Assembly: GCA_028554795.2 (NCBI GenBank)
Contig: JAPYKE020000035.1
Location: 1-64,000, forward strand
Direction of reading: 5' to 3'
From: Sinohyriopsis cumingii
Taxonomy: Eukaryota; Mollusca; Bivalvia; Unionida; Unionidae
Length of the DNA stretch: 64,000 nt
The notes beneath the pieces were generated by a model. The model saw only the letters and a program-made list of their open reading frames with translations, did not search any database and was not told the origin of the DNA. Positions within the stretch are counted from its first letter, which is position 1; every line of letters starts with the position of its first letter. Below are positions 10,301-25,000 of this stretch, piece by piece. The position numbers and the translations under genes were made by a program.

Positions 10301-11016
10301 CTAAAACGTAGCACAAATTTACACTGGGTAAGTTTCAACATATAATAGTTTTGTTTTATATGATGTGCTATGGTGCAGTTAATTCTGGTCTGACCGTAGG
10401 TCAATTGATATTTGAACTAAAATTACACACTTAATAGGCTGGATCGAGTGGCACGCACCCTTGCTATTAATGGTACCAAATGATGTTTAAATTAATAATG
10501 GACGCTAGCCTCTGCGTTTGAAAATTGTCATGAGAATACTTTTAGGTTTATGGCAGGGTCATTATATTGGTGTTCAGTTGCCTTTGGTCGCAGTGAACTA
10601 TTTCTGCTGCGCTGACTGCTAACATTTAAAAAGTATGCATAGGCAGAATAGATAAGACAGCAATCCATACGAGTTTCATTATTCCAAAGCATTATACATT
10701 ATCTTGTGACCGGAAAAGTAGTTAAATTGCTAAAATATGTCGCCTCACTGTATACAATTTTGTTGAACTGCATCATTTTGGTATCATTTCTGTGAAGTTC
10801 ATGGATCTGAGTTTCTAGTTACACTTAACACTAACTCGTGTACTCATAGTCTGTAGCGTAAATGGGACAGATAGCCCAAGCATGTTTGGCTAAAGTGGAA
10901 CATATAGAATGAGCCTACTCCATAATATCTACAATGATTAATGCTTATTGGTTTGATTCTGAAAATATTGTGAACGATTTCTTGGACAAAGAACGAGTTC
11001 ACCAAATTTTTCAGTA
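7345..11016 (+). repeat. Satellite unit 3 (type IIb)
   Basis: It carries the same IIb markers as unit 2 throughout, including AATTGTCATG near 10520 and GGTGTTCAG near 10570. Units 2 and 3 look like a very recent duplication of one another. PBS 9064-9081, gag remnant 9194-10156, hairpin 8611-8649. Confidence 0.95.
9194..10156 (+). pseudogene. gag: Decayed gag, unit 3
   Basis: It appears identical to the unit 2 copy, with TAG at 9611 and all the shared breaks. Confidence 0.83.
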
Positions 11017-14000
11017 TCATATCAATAACAGAATAACATTTTATTATATAGTCCGAAATTATATTAACTTTAAACTAAACTAATTTTATAGGTCATAAAA
11101 CAGACCTTTGTTGTAGAAAACCAAATTTCAGCCACAGAATCCAGAAATAAAATATTTAACAAAAATTGCATTTTTTAGCGTACTGAGATACTTACACTCC
11201 GCCGACTAGAAGTCTCGGCATCTAAAATTAACAATGTCTACAACGGCATTGAGACAGGAGCGTCATGCTCAATCGTGATGATGTTATTACAGATACCGAG
11301 AAAATACAAGGACAAAAAAACCAGGACAGTAGCTGGAATCAAGTGACTAATATTTGTTATAAAAGTCCAATGTCCTATTATTTGAAATAAATGAGCACAT
11401 GCGCCGAGGCTGGTTTTGGGTGAATTGCATGATGGCGGATGCACACCATCTTGTTTGGTCATTGTGCACTCAGCTCGCCCTGAGTGGTATTTATTTGAAC
11501 ATTTGTTGTTCCACTAAGGATGCTGCTGTGTGTCTTATGTATTCCTCCATCTAAAGCTTCTAGTCATATGCCGATATGGGTGTATGTTTTGCGGAAAGTT
11601 CCTTTTGTAGCTTTAGTTGATGAGACTTTTTTTCTTTATACTAACAGTATTCTTACATACAAGTGGGCGCACTACCGAGAGAATCAAACGACTTCTGCAA
11701 GTGTCTGGCTTTGACGGTCCCATTATCCCCTATTTACATCGACCTCAATACAACAGTATCTGTCAACTAAAGGTTCATAAATGCGCATACATTTTCTAAT
11801 CACCTAATGACCGCACATAAGGAAACTCTAATAATTTTACACTTGCATGAGTTTTCTTCCTGCACATTTGTATGATTCCTCAGTAGGTCTTTCTAAGCCG
11901 AATATTAGTACTTCACGCCATGCAATGCCAAACATGACCCCAACACCCAATACAATGAATTATTCGTAACTTAAATTAGTAAACACTTATACCTAAAATC
12001 ATCCAAAAAATTCACTATGTTAAGAAATTAGGGAGGGTCCATTTTACGAAGCTAATCGATGCTATCAAAAAGGCTCGTGAATACTGTAGACTGATGTCTG
12101 TTAACAAAAACTGGCTGATTACTCGGCTTGAGAAATATCGTTCTTATATCGACTCCATTAGCAACAAATAGTCACTAAAATCCAGCAAAGTTATAAACGG
12201 AGACAGAACTGCAAATAGCGCACATCCTAGTTTGATTACAGTATTTTGCTTATATGGAAAGTATTTAAAATTAAATGTGGTCGATATTTAAAGTGTTCGA
12301 TATTACAGCACTTTCAATATCAGAAGACATTGCGTATTTTGAATATAACACAAAAGAACTATGATCGAGCATATAATAACTTAAAGGTATTAAATGTGTT
12401 TAGTTTTCTTGTTTAAATTACTTGCTAAAAATATGAAGGCTACTTCATTAAAAGCATATCAACTTGAATTACTTGTAGAATGTTCTGACATGCTGTACAT
12501 AGTTTTCAAATGGTGAGTATATTGCCAAAGTACTGAAGCAAAAATCTAATATGGCGTATATATTTGACAAAGGTGAAGTCTTTGTTGCATATCATTTGCT
12601 TTAGGTTGAATGCAGTTGAGTGCCAGTCCTCAGACAGATGCAGCGAGGTATCACTCCAAATACAAGACCTATCCTAAAGAAGCCGAGATCGCGAGACTCG
12701 GGGTAGTGTAGCCGAGAGAGCATTCCGCTACAAATTGGCGACAGCGGTGGGATAGGTCAAGGGAGTAGAAGACAAAATCAAGATGGTTTACTGAGGGTGA
12801 AAATTAGGCACAAGGATGCTTACTCCCGAAACGGAGGTGAAGACAGCAATTCTTTTCGAAGATGAATTAGGCGCTTAACGAAGGAAAGCGAAGATTTGGA
12901 GAAACGACTAACTGCGAGGATAGGGACTATTGATAGGAGTGCTGAGACGACCAGGAAGGAAGGGGTATCGTCGAGAGAAAGAACCACCTTTAGACGACAC
13001 ATTCACTTTAGTGGACATGCGATGTCGGCACCCTCGGATTCACCGAAGATCAAGAAGATAGCCGTTACCACAGCGACAAGGGATGCTGTATATGTAGCTT
13101 TCACAGACAGATCGAAGTCTGAAAGCAAGCGAGCCGTCTCAGAAGCAGCCGGTGCGGCGACTGATCTTCCGCACAGAACCTTGAAGAGGCTAGTCGTTAC
13201 ACCGATGTCGTACGACGAGACGACACCCTTGATGGATTTTATGATTCACTTCGAGATGTGTTCAACCCTAAATTCTTGGACATAGGAAGAAATTGATCTG
13301 TATTTAGGGGGTTTTACTTAGAGGTCAAGCACAGCAATTGTTGGCAGTGCCTAAAAATAAGCCGTAGGCTGGATTAGTTGATGATTTGAAACAGAGATTC
13401 GCACCCCCGAACCAGACCGAGTTATACAGAGTTCAGCTAAGGAGTAGGATTCGCAAGAACGGAGAATCCTTGCCAGAGCTTGCGCAGGCTATACGGCGGC
13501 TTGCAACATTAACCTAACAAGAGGTGAGTTTACCTTCAGTCGACACGCTCGCGAAAGAACAGTTCATTGATGCCCTAGACGATTCTGACATGGCTTAAAG
13601 GTACAACAAGCGAGACCCGTTACGATTAACGATGTGGTACAGATAGCTGTCGAATTAGAGGCGTTCGCTAGAGCTGAGCTAAAACGACAGGGAGGGAAAA
13701 GGTACATCCGTGGTGTGTCGGCACAGGAAGAGGAACAAGGGCCAGCGATCAGAGAACTGAGAGCAAATGATGGAGCTGACGAGATTGGTTGCTGAACTTA
13801 GGACTGAAGTAAGGAGTACCAAGCGATGGAAATTACGTGATTTACACGACGTCCTTTACTGTGATATATCCTCCAAATATCCGACTGCCTCTGAGTATAT
13901 CATATACAGATGCAAATTGTCATAATTTAAACATTTTAAAATATTTTTCATTACATTTTCACTTATACTACACTAAAACGTAGCACAAATTTACACTGGG

Positions 14001-14688
14001 TAAGTTTCAACATATAATAGTTTTGTTTTATATGATGTGCTATGGTGCAGTTAATTCTGGTCTGACCGTAGGTCAATTGATATTTGAACTAAAATTACAC
14101 ACTTAATAGGCTGGATCGAGTGGCACGCACCCTTGCTATTAATGGTACCAAATGATGTTTAAATTAATAACGGACGCTAGCCTCTGCGTTTGAAAAATGT
14201 CATGAGAATACTTTTAGGTTTATGGCAGGGTCATTATATTGGTATTCAGTTGCTTTTGGTCGCAGTGAACTATTTCTGCTGCGCTGACTGCTAACATTTA
14301 AAAAGTATGCATAGGCAGAATAGATAAGACAGCAATCCATACGAGTTTCATTATTCCAAAGCATTATACATTATCTTGTGACCGGAAAAGTAGTTAAATT
14401 GCTAAAATATGTCGCCTCACTGTATACAATTTTGTTGAACTGCATCATTTTGGTATCATTTCTGTGAAGTTCATGGATCTGAGTTTCTAGTTACACTTAA
14501 CACTAACTCGTGTACTCATAGTCTGTAGCGTAAATGGGACAGATATCCCAAGCATGTTTGGCTAAAGTGGAACATATAGAATGAGCCTACTCCATAATAT
14601 CTACAATGATTAATGCTTATTGGTTTGATTCTGAAAATATTGTGAACGATTTCTTGGACAAAGAACGAGTTCACCAAATTTTTCAGTA
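11017..14688 (+). repeat. Satellite unit 4 (type I/type II recombinant)
   Basis: The left part carries every type I marker up to A at 12759. From T at 13398 onward all markers are type II, so an exchange lies between 12760 and 13397. Private changes are a cluster of three substitutions at 13146, 13148 and 13149, C at 13534, C at 14171 and T at 14546. It has T at 14200 (unit offset 3184). PBS 12736-12753, gag remnant 12866-13828, hairpin 12283-12321. Confidence 0.95.
12866..13828 (+). pseudogene. gag: Decayed gag, unit 4 (Val-Ser to Ala-Ala variant)
   Basis: This is the only copy with a change in the readable first segment: codons at 13145-13150 read GCA GCC (Ala-Ala) where all others read GTA AGC (Val-Ser). 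Three bases differ within four positions. A further private C is at 13534. The downstream part is type II. All shared stops are kept. Confidence 0.83.
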
Positions 14689-17600
14689 TCATATCAATAA
14701 CAGAATAACATTTTATTATATAGTCCGAAATTATATTAACTTTAAACTAAACTAATTTTATAGGTCATAAAACAGACCTTTGTTGTAGAAAACCAAATTT
14801 CAGCCACAGAATCCAGAAATAAAATATTTAACAAAAATTGCATTTTTTAGCGTACTGAGATACTTCCAATCCGCCGACTAGAAGTCTCGGCATCTAAAAT
14901 TAACAATGTCTACAACGGCATTGAGACAGGAGCGTCATGCTCAATCGTGATGATGTTATTACAGATACCGAGAAAATACAAGGACAAAAAAACCAGGACA
15001 GTAGCTGGAATCAAGTGACTAATATTTGTTATAAAAGTCCAATGTCCTATTATTTGAAATAAATGAGCACATGCGCCGAGGCTGGTTTTGGGTGAATTGC
15101 ATGATGGCGGATGCACACCATCTTGTTTGGTCATTGTGCACTCAGCTCGCCCTGAGTGGTATTTATTTGAACATTTGTTGTTCCACTAAGGATGCTGCTG
15201 TGTGTCTTATGTATTCCTCCATCTAAAGCTTCTAGTCATATGCCGATATGGGTGTATGTTTTGCGGAAAGTTCCTTTTGTAGCTTTAGTTGATGAGACTT
15301 TTTTTCTTTATACTAACAGTATTCTTACATACAAGTGGGCGCACTACCGAGAGAATCAAACGACTTCTGCAAGTGTCTGGCTTTGACGGTCCCATTATCC
15401 CCTATTTACATCGACCTCAATACAACAGTATCTGTCAACTAAAGGTTCATAAATGCGCATACATTTTCTAATCACCTAATGACCGCACATAAGGAAACTC
15501 TAATAATTTTACACTTGCATGAGTTTTCTTCCTGCACATTTGTATGATTCCTCAGTAGGTCTTTCTAAGCCGAATATTAGTACTTCACGCCATGCAATGC
15601 CAAACATGACCCCAACACCCAATACAATGAATTATTCGTAACTTAAATTAGTAAACACTTATACCTAAAATCATCCAAAAAATTCACTATGTTAAGAAAT
15701 TAGGGAGGGTCCATTTTACGAAGCTAATCGATGCTATCAAAAAGGCTCGTGAATACTGTAGACTGATGTCTGTTAACAAAAACTGGCTGATTACTCGGCT
15801 TGAGAAATATCGTTCTTATATCGACTCCATTAGCAACAAATAGTCACTAAAATCCAGCAAAGTTATAAACGGAGACAGAACTGCAAATAGCGCACATCCT
15901 AGTTTGATTACAGTATTTTGCTTATATGGAAAGTATTTAAAATTAAATGTGGTCGATATTTAAAGTGTTCGATATTACAGCACTTTCAATATCAGAAGAC
16001 ATTGCGTATTTTGAATATAACACAAAAGAACTATGATCGAGCATATAATAACTTAAAGGTATTAAATGTGTTTAGTTTTCTTGTTTAAATTACTTGCTAA
16101 AAATATGAAGGCTACTTCATTAAAAGCATATCAACTTGAATTACTTGTAGAATGTTCTGACATGCTGTACATAGTTTTCAAATGGTGAGTATATTGCCAA
16201 AGTACTGAAGCAAAAATCTAATATGGCGTATATATTTGACAAAGGTGAAGTCTTTGTTGCATATCATTTGCTTTAGGTTGAATGCAGTTGAGTGCCAGTC
16301 CTCAGACAGATGCAGCGAGGTATCACTCCAAATACAAGACCTATCCTAAAGAAGCCGAGATCGCGAGACTCGGGGTAGTGTAGCCGAGAGAGCATTCCGC
16401 TACAAATTGGCGACAGCGGTGGGATAGGTCAAGGGAGTAGAAGACAAAATCAAGATGGTTTACTGAGGGTGAAAATTAGGCACAAGGATGCTTACTCCCG
16501 AAACGGAGGTGAAGACAGCAATTCTTTTCGAAGATGAATTAGGCGCTTAACGAAGGAAAGCGAAGATTTGGAGAAACGACTAACTGCGAGGATAGGGACT
16601 ATTGATAGGAGTGCTGAGACGACCAGGAAGGAAGGGGTATCGTCGAGAGAAAGAACCACCTTTAGACGACACATTCACTTTAGTGGACATGCGATGTCGG
16701 CACCCTCGGATTCACCGAAGATCAAGAAGATAGCCGTTACCACAGCGACAAGGGATGCTGTATATGTAGCTTTCACAGACAGATCGAAGTCTGAAAGCAA
16801 GCGAGCCGTCTCAGAAGTAAGCGGTGCGGCGACTGATCTTCCGCACAGAACCTTGAAGAGGCTAGTCGTTACACCGATGTCGTACGACGAGACGACACCC
16901 TTGATGGATTTTATGATTCACTTCGAGATGTGTTCAACCCTAAATTCTTGGACATAGGAAGAAATTGATCTGTATTTAGGGGGTTTTACTTAGAGGTCAA
17001 GCACAGCAATTGTTGGCAGTGCCTAAAAATAAGCCGTAGGCTGGATTAGTTGATGATTTGAAACAGAGACTCGCACCCCCGAACCAGACCGAGTTATACA
17101 GAGTTCAGGTAAGGAGTAGGATTCGCAAGAACGGAGAATCCTTGCCAGAGCTTGCGCAGGCTATACGGCGGCTTGCAACATTAACCTAACAAGAGGTGAG
17201 TTTACTTTCAGTCGACACGCTCGCGAAAGAACAGTTCATTGATGCTCTAGACGATTCTGACATGGCTTAAAGGTACAACATGCGAGACCCGTTACGATTA
17301 ACGATGTGGTACAGATAGCTGTCGAATTAGAGGCGTTCGCTAGAGCTGAGCTAAAACGACAGGGAGGGAAAAGGTACATCCGTGGTGTGTCGGCACAGGA
17401 AGAGGAACAAGGGCCAGCGATCAGAGAACTGAGAGCAAATGATGGAGCTGACGAGATTGGTTGCTGAACTTAGGACTGAAGTAAGGAGTACCAAGCGATG
17501 GAAATTACGTGATTTACACGACGTCCTTTACTGTGATATATCCTCCAAATATCCGACTGCCTCTGAGTATATCATATACAGATGCAAATTGTCATAATTT

Positions 17601-18360
17601 AAACATTTTAAAATATTTTTCATTACATTTTCACTTATACTACACTAAAACGTAGCACAAATTTACACTGGGTAAGTTTCAACATATAATAGTTTTGTTT
17701 TATATGATGTGCTATGGTGCAGTTAATTCTGGTCTGACCGTAGGTCAATTGATATTTGAACTAAAATTACACACTTAATAGGCTGGATCGAGTGGCACGC
17801 ACCCTTGCTATTAATGGTACCAAATGATGTTTAAATTAATAATGGACGCTAGCCTCTGCGTTTGAAAAATGGCATGAGAATACTTTTAGGTTTATGGCAG
17901 GGTCATTATATTGGTATTCAGTTGCTTTTGGTCGCAGTGAACTATTTCTGCTGCGCTGACTGCTAACATTTAAAAAGTATGCATAGGCAGAATAGATAAG
18001 ACAGCAATCCATACGAGTTTCATTATTCCAAAGCATTATACATTATCTTGTGACCGGAAAAGTAGTTAAATTGCTAAAATATGTCGCCTCACTGTATACA
18101 ATTTTGTTGAACTGCATCATTTTGGTATCATTTCTGTGAAGTTCATGGATCTGAGTTTCTAGTTACACTTAACACTAACTCGTGTACTCATAGTCTGTAG
18201 CGTAAATGGGACAGATAGCCCAAGCATGTTTGGCTAAAGTGGAACATATAGAATGAGCCTACTCCATAATATCTACAATGATTAATGCTTATTGGTTTGA
18301 TTCTGAAAATATTGTGAACGATTTCTTGGACAAAGAACGAGTTCACCAAATTTTTCAGTA
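14689..18360 (+). repeat. Satellite unit 5 (type I)
   Basis: It is type I in both halves. The marker shared only with unit 6 is G at 17109 (GTTCAGGTAAG instead of GTTCAGCTAAG). I saw no difference from unit 6. PBS 16408-16425, gag remnant 16538-17500, hairpin 15955-15993. Confidence 0.95.
16538..17500 (+). pseudogene. gag: Decayed gag, unit 5
   Basis: It has the type I states: CTC (Leu) instead of TTC before APPNQ and CAT (His) in KVQHARP. G at 17109 changes a Leu codon CTA to GTA (Val), shared only with unit 6. All shared stops are present. Confidence 0.83.
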
Positions 18361-21300
18361 TCATATCAATAACAGAATAACATTTTATTATATAGTCCGA
18401 AATTATATTAACTTTAAACTAAACTAATTTTATAGGTCATAAAACAGACCTTTGTTGTAGAAAACCAAATTTCAGCCACAGAATCCAGAAATAAAATATT
18501 TAACAAAAATTGCATTTTTTAGCGTACTGAGATACTTCCAATCCGCCGACTAGAAGTCTCGGCATCTAAAATTAACAATGTCTACAACGGCATTGAGACA
18601 GGAGCGTCATGCTCAATCGTGATGATGTTATTACAGATACCGAGAAAATACAAGGACAAAAAAACCAGGACAGTAGCTGGAATCAAGTGACTAATATTTG
18701 TTATAAAAGTCCAATGTCCTATTATTTGAAATAAATGAGCACATGCGCCGAGGCTGGTTTTGGGTGAATTGCATGATGGCGGATGCACACCATCTTGTTT
18801 GGTCATTGTGCACTCAGCTCGCCCTGAGTGGTATTTATTTGAACATTTGTTGTTCCACTAAGGATGCTGCTGTGTGTCTTATGTATTCCTCCATCTAAAG
18901 CTTCTAGTCATATGCCGATATGGGTGTATGTTTTGCGGAAAGTTCCTTTTGTAGCTTTAGTTGATGAGACTTTTTTTCTTTATACTAACAGTATTCTTAC
19001 ATACAAGTGGGCGCACTACCGAGAGAATCAAACGACTTCTGCAAGTGTCTGGCTTTGACGGTCCCATTATCCCCTATTTACATCGACCTCAATACAACAG
19101 TATCTGTCAACTAAAGGTTCATAAATGCGCATACATTTTCTAATCACCTAATGACCGCACATAAGGAAACTCTAATAATTTTACACTTGCATGAGTTTTC
19201 TTCCTGCACATTTGTATGATTCCTCAGTAGGTCTTTCTAAGCCGAATATTAGTACTTCACGCCATGCAATGCCAAACATGACCCCAACACCCAATACAAT
19301 GAATTATTCGTAACTTAAATTAGTAAACACTTATACCTAAAATCATCCAAAAAATTCACTATGTTAAGAAATTAGGGAGGGTCCATTTTACGAAGCTAAT
19401 CGATGCTATCAAAAAGGCTCGTGAATACTGTAGACTGATGTCTGTTAACAAAAACTGGCTGATTACTCGGCTTGAGAAATATCGTTCTTATATCGACTCC
19501 ATTAGCAACAAATAGTCACTAAAATCCAGCAAAGTTATAAACGGAGACAGAACTGCAAATAGCGCACATCCTAGTTTGATTACAGTATTTTGCTTATATG
19601 GAAAGTATTTAAAATTAAATGTGGTCGATATTTAAAGTGTTCGATATTACAGCACTTTCAATATCAGAAGACATTGCGTATTTTGAATATAACACAAAAG
19701 AACTATGATCGAGCATATAATAACTTAAAGGTATTAAATGTGTTTAGTTTTCTTGTTTAAATTACTTGCTAAAAATATGAAGGCTACTTCATTAAAAGCA
19801 TATCAACTTGAATTACTTGTAGAATGTTCTGACATGCTGTACATAGTTTTCAAATGGTGAGTATATTGCCAAAGTACTGAAGCAAAAATCTAATATGGCG
19901 TATATATTTGACAAAGGTGAAGTCTTTGTTGCATATCATTTGCTTTAGGTTGAATGCAGTTGAGTGCCAGTCCTCAGACAGATGCAGCGAGGTATCACTC
20001 CAAATACAAGACCTATCCTAAAGAAGCCGAGATCGCGAGACTCGGGGTAGTGTAGCCGAGAGAGCATTCCGCTACAAATTGGCGACAGCGGTGGGATAGG
20101 TCAAGGGAGTAGAAGACAAAATCAAGATGGTTTACTGAGGGTGAAAATTAGGCACAAGGATGCTTACTCCCGAAACGGAGGTGAAGACAGCAATTCTTTT
20201 CGAAGATGAATTAGGCGCTTAACGAAGGAAAGCGAAGATTTGGAGAAACGACTAACTGCGAGGATAGGGACTATTGATAGGAGTGCTGAGACGACCAGGA
20301 AGGAAGGGGTATCGTCGAGAGAAAGAACCACCTTTAGACGACACATTCACTTTAGTGGACATGCGATGTCGGCACCCTCGGATTCACCGAAGATCAAGAA
20401 GATAGCCGTTACCACAGCGACAAGGGATGCTGTATATGTAGCTTTCACAGACAGATCGAAGTCTGAAAGCAAGCGAGCCGTCTCAGAAGTAAGCGGTGCG
20501 GCGACTGATCTTCCGCACAGAACCTTGAAGAGGCTAGTCGTTACACCGATGTCGTACGACGAGACGACACCCTTGATGGATTTTATGATTCACTTCGAGA
20601 TGTGTTCAACCCTAAATTCTTGGACATAGGAAGAAATTGATCTGTATTTAGGGGGTTTTACTTAGAGGTCAAGCACAGCAATTGTTGGCAGTGCCTAAAA
20701 ATAAGCCGTAGGCTGGATTAGTTGATGATTTGAAACAGAGACTCGCACCCCCGAACCAGACCGAGTTATACAGAGTTCAGGTAAGGAGTAGGATTCGCAA
20801 GAACGGAGAATCCTTGCCAGAGCTTGCGCAGGCTATACGGCGGCTTGCAACATTAACCTAACAAGAGGTGAGTTTACTTTCAGTCGACACGCTCGCGAAA
20901 GAACAGTTCATTGATGCTCTAGACGATTCTGACATGGCTTAAAGGTACAACATGCGAGACCCGTTACGATTAACGATGTGGTACAGATAGCTGTCGAATT
21001 AGAGGCGTTCGCTAGAGCTGAGCTAAAACGACAGGGAGGGAAAAGGTACATCCGTGGTGTGTCGGCACAGGAAGAGGAACAAGGGCCAGCGATCAGAGAA
21101 CTGAGAGCAAATGATGGAGCTGACGAGATTGGTTGCTGAACTTAGGACTGAAGTAAGGAGTACCAAGCGATGGAAATTACGTGATTTACACGACGTCCTT
21201 TACTGTGATATATCCTCCAAATATCCGACTGCCTCTGAGTATATCATATACAGATGCAAATTGTCATAATTTAAACATTTTAAAATATTTTTCATTACAT

Positions 21301-22032
21301 TTTCACTTATACTACACTAAAACGTAGCACAAATTTACACTGGGTAAGTTTCAACATATAATAGTTTTGTTTTATATGATGTGCTATGGTGCAGTTAATT
21401 CTGGTCTGACCGTAGGTCAATTGATATTTGAACTAAAATTACACACTTAATAGGCTGGATCGAGTGGCACGCACCCTTGCTATTAATGGTACCAAATGAT
21501 GTTTAAATTAATAATGGACGCTAGCCTCTGCGTTTGAAAAATGGCATGAGAATACTTTTAGGTTTATGGCAGGGTCATTATATTGGTATTCAGTTGCTTT
21601 TGGTCGCAGTGAACTATTTCTGCTGCGCTGACTGCTAACATTTAAAAAGTATGCATAGGCAGAATAGATAAGACAGCAATCCATACGAGTTTCATTATTC
21701 CAAAGCATTATACATTATCTTGTGACCGGAAAAGTAGTTAAATTGCTAAAATATGTCGCCTCACTGTATACAATTTTGTTGAACTGCATCATTTTGGTAT
21801 CATTTCTGTGAAGTTCATGGATCTGAGTTTCTAGTTACACTTAACACTAACTCGTGTACTCATAGTCTGTAGCGTAAATGGGACAGATAGCCCAAGCATG
21901 TTTGGCTAAAGTGGAACATATAGAATGAGCCTACTCCATAATATCTACAATGATTAATGCTTATTGGTTTGATTCTGAAAATATTGTGAACGATTTCTTG
22001 GACAAAGAACGAGTTCACCAAATTTTTCAGTA
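18361..22032 (+). repeat. Satellite unit 6 (type I)
   Basis: This is a twin of unit 5, including G at 20781 in GTTCAGGTAAG. It is the last type I copy; the next unit starts with type II markers. PBS 20080-20097, gag remnant 20210-21172, hairpin 19627-19665. Confidence 0.95.
20210..21172 (+). pseudogene. gag: Decayed gag, unit 6
   Basis: It appears identical to the unit 5 copy, including the GTA codon at 20781-20783. Confidence 0.83.
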
Positions 22033-25000
22033 TCATATCAATAACAGAATAACATTTTATTATATAGTCCGAAATTATATTAACTTTAAACTAAACTAAT
22101 TTTATAGGTCATAAAACAGACTTTTGTTGTAGAAAACCAAATTTCAGCTACAGAATCCAGAAATAAAATATTTAACAAAAATTGCATTTTTTAGCGTACT
22201 GAGATACTTACACTCCGCCGACTAGAAGTCTCGGCATCTAAAATTAACACTGTCTACAACGGCATTGAGACAGGAGCGTCATGCTCAATCGTGATGATGT
22301 TATTACAGATACCGAGAAAATACAAGGACAAAAAAACCAGGACAGTAGGTGGAATCAAGTGACTAGTATTTGTTATAAAAGTCCAATGTCCTATTATTTG
22401 AAATAAATGAGCACATGCGCCGAGGCTGGTTTTGGGTGAATTGCATGATGGCGGATGCACACCATCTTGTTTGGTCATTGTGCACTCAGCTCGCCCTGAG
22501 TGGTATTTATTTGAACATTTGTTGTTCCACTAAGGATGCTGCTGTGTGTCTTATGTATTCCTCCATCTAAAGCTTCTAGTCATATGCCGAGATGGGTGTA
22601 TGTTTTACGGAAAGTTCCTTTTGTAGCTTTAGTTGATGAGACTTTTTTTCTTTATACTAACAGTATTCTTACATACAAGTGGGCGCACTACAGAGAGAAT
22701 CAAACGACTTCTGCAAGTGTCTGGCTTTGACGGTCCCATTATCCCCTATTTACATCGACCTCAATACAACAGTATCTGTCAACTAAAGGTTCATAAATGC
22801 GCATACATTTTCTAATCACCTAATGACCGCACATAAGGAAACTCTAATAATTTTACACTTGCATGAGTTTTCTTCCTGCACATTTGTATGATTCCTCAGT
22901 AGGTCTTTCTAAGCCGAATATTAGTACTTCACGCCATGCAATGCAAAACATGACCCCAACACCCAATACAATGAATTATTCGTAACTTAAATTAGTAAAC
23001 ACTTATACCTAAAATCATCCAAAAAATTCACTATGTTAAGAAATTAGGGAGGGTCCATTTTACGAAGCTAATCGATGCTATCAAAAAGGCTCGTGAATAC
23101 TGTAGACTGATGTCTGTTAACAAAAACTGGTTGATTACTCGGCTTGAGAAATATCGTTCTTATATCGACTCCATTAGCAACAAATAGTCACTAAAATCCA
23201 GCAAAGTTATAAACGGAGACAGAACTGCAAATAGCGCACATCCTAGGTTGATTACAGTATTTTGCTTATATGGAAAGTATTTAAAATTAAATGTGGTCGA
23301 TATTTAAAGTGTTCGATATTACAGCACTTTCAATATCAGAAGACATTGCGTATTTTGAATATAACACAAAAGAACTATGATCGAGCATATAATAACTTAA
23401 AGGTATTAAATGTGTTTAGTTTTCTTGTTTAAATTACTTGCTAAAAATATGAAGGCTACTTCATTAAAAGCATATCAACTTGAATTACTTGTAGAATGTT
23501 CTGACATGCTGTACATAGTTTTCAAATGGTGAGTATATTGCCAAAGTACTGAAGCAAAAATCTAATATGGCGTATATATTTGACAAAGGTGAAGTCTTTG
23601 TTGCATATCATTTGCTTTAGGTTGAATGCAGTTGAGTGCCAGTCCTCAGACAGATGCAGCGAGGTATCACTCCAAATACAAGACCTATCCTAAAGAAGCC
23701 GAGATCGCGAGACTCGGGGTAGTGTAGCCGAGAGAGCATTCCGCTACAAATTGGCGACAGCGGTGGGATAGGTCGAGGGAGTAGAAGACAAAATCAAGAT
23801 GGTTTACTGAGGGTGAAAATTAGGCACAAGGATGCTTACTCCCGAAACGGAGGTGAAGACAGCAATTCTTTTCGAAGATGAATTAGGCGCTTAACGAAGG
23901 AAAGCGAAGATTTGGAGAAACGACTAACTGCGAGGATAGGGACTATTGATAGGAGTGCTGAGACGACCAGGAAGGAAGGGGTATCGTCGAGAGAAAGAAC
24001 CACCTTTAGACGACACATTCACTTTAGTGGACATGCGATGTCGGCACCCTCGGATTCACCGAAGATCAAGAAGATAGCCGTTACCACAGCGACAAGGGAT
24101 GCTGTATATGTAGCTTTCACAGACAGATCGAAGTCTGAAAGCAAGCGAGCCGTCTCAGAAGTAAGCGGTGCGGCGACTGATCTTCCGCACAGAACCTTGA
24201 AGAGGCTAGTCGTTACACCGATGTCGTACGACGAGACGACACCCTTGATGGATTTTATGATTCACTTCGAGATGTGTTCAACCCTAAATTCTTGGACATA
24301 GGAAGAAATTGATCTGTATTTAGGGGGTTTTACTTAGAGGTCAAGCACAGCAATTGTTGGCAGTGCCTAAAAATAAGCCGTAGGCTGGATTAGTTGATGA
24401 TTTGAAACAGAGATTCGCACCCCCGAACCAGACCGAGTTATACAGAGTTCAGCTAAGGAGTAGGATTCGCAAGAACGGAGAATCCTTGCCAGAGCTTGCG
24501 CAGGCTATACGGCGGCTTGCAACATTAACCTAACAAGAGGTGAGTTTACTTTCAGTCGACACGCTCGCGAAAGAACAGTTCATTGATGCCCTAGACGATT
24601 CTGACATGGCTTAAAGGTACAACAAGCGAGACCCGTTACGATTAACGATGTGGTACAGATAGCTGTCGAATTAGAGGCGTTCGCTAGAGCTGAGCTAAAA
24701 CGACAGGGAGGGAAAAGGTACATCCGTGGTGTGTCGGCACAGGAAGAGGAACAAGGGCCAGCGATCAGAGAACTGAGAGCAAATGATGGAGCTGACGAGA
24801 TTGGTTGCTGAACTTAGGACTGAAGTAAGGAGTACCAAGCGATGGAAATTACGTGATTTACACGACGTCCTTTACTGTGATATATCCTCCAAATATCCGA
24901 CTGCCTCTGAGTATATCATATACAGATGCAAATTGTCATAATTTAAACATTTTAAAATATTTTTCATTACATTTTCACTTATACTACACTAAAACGTAGC

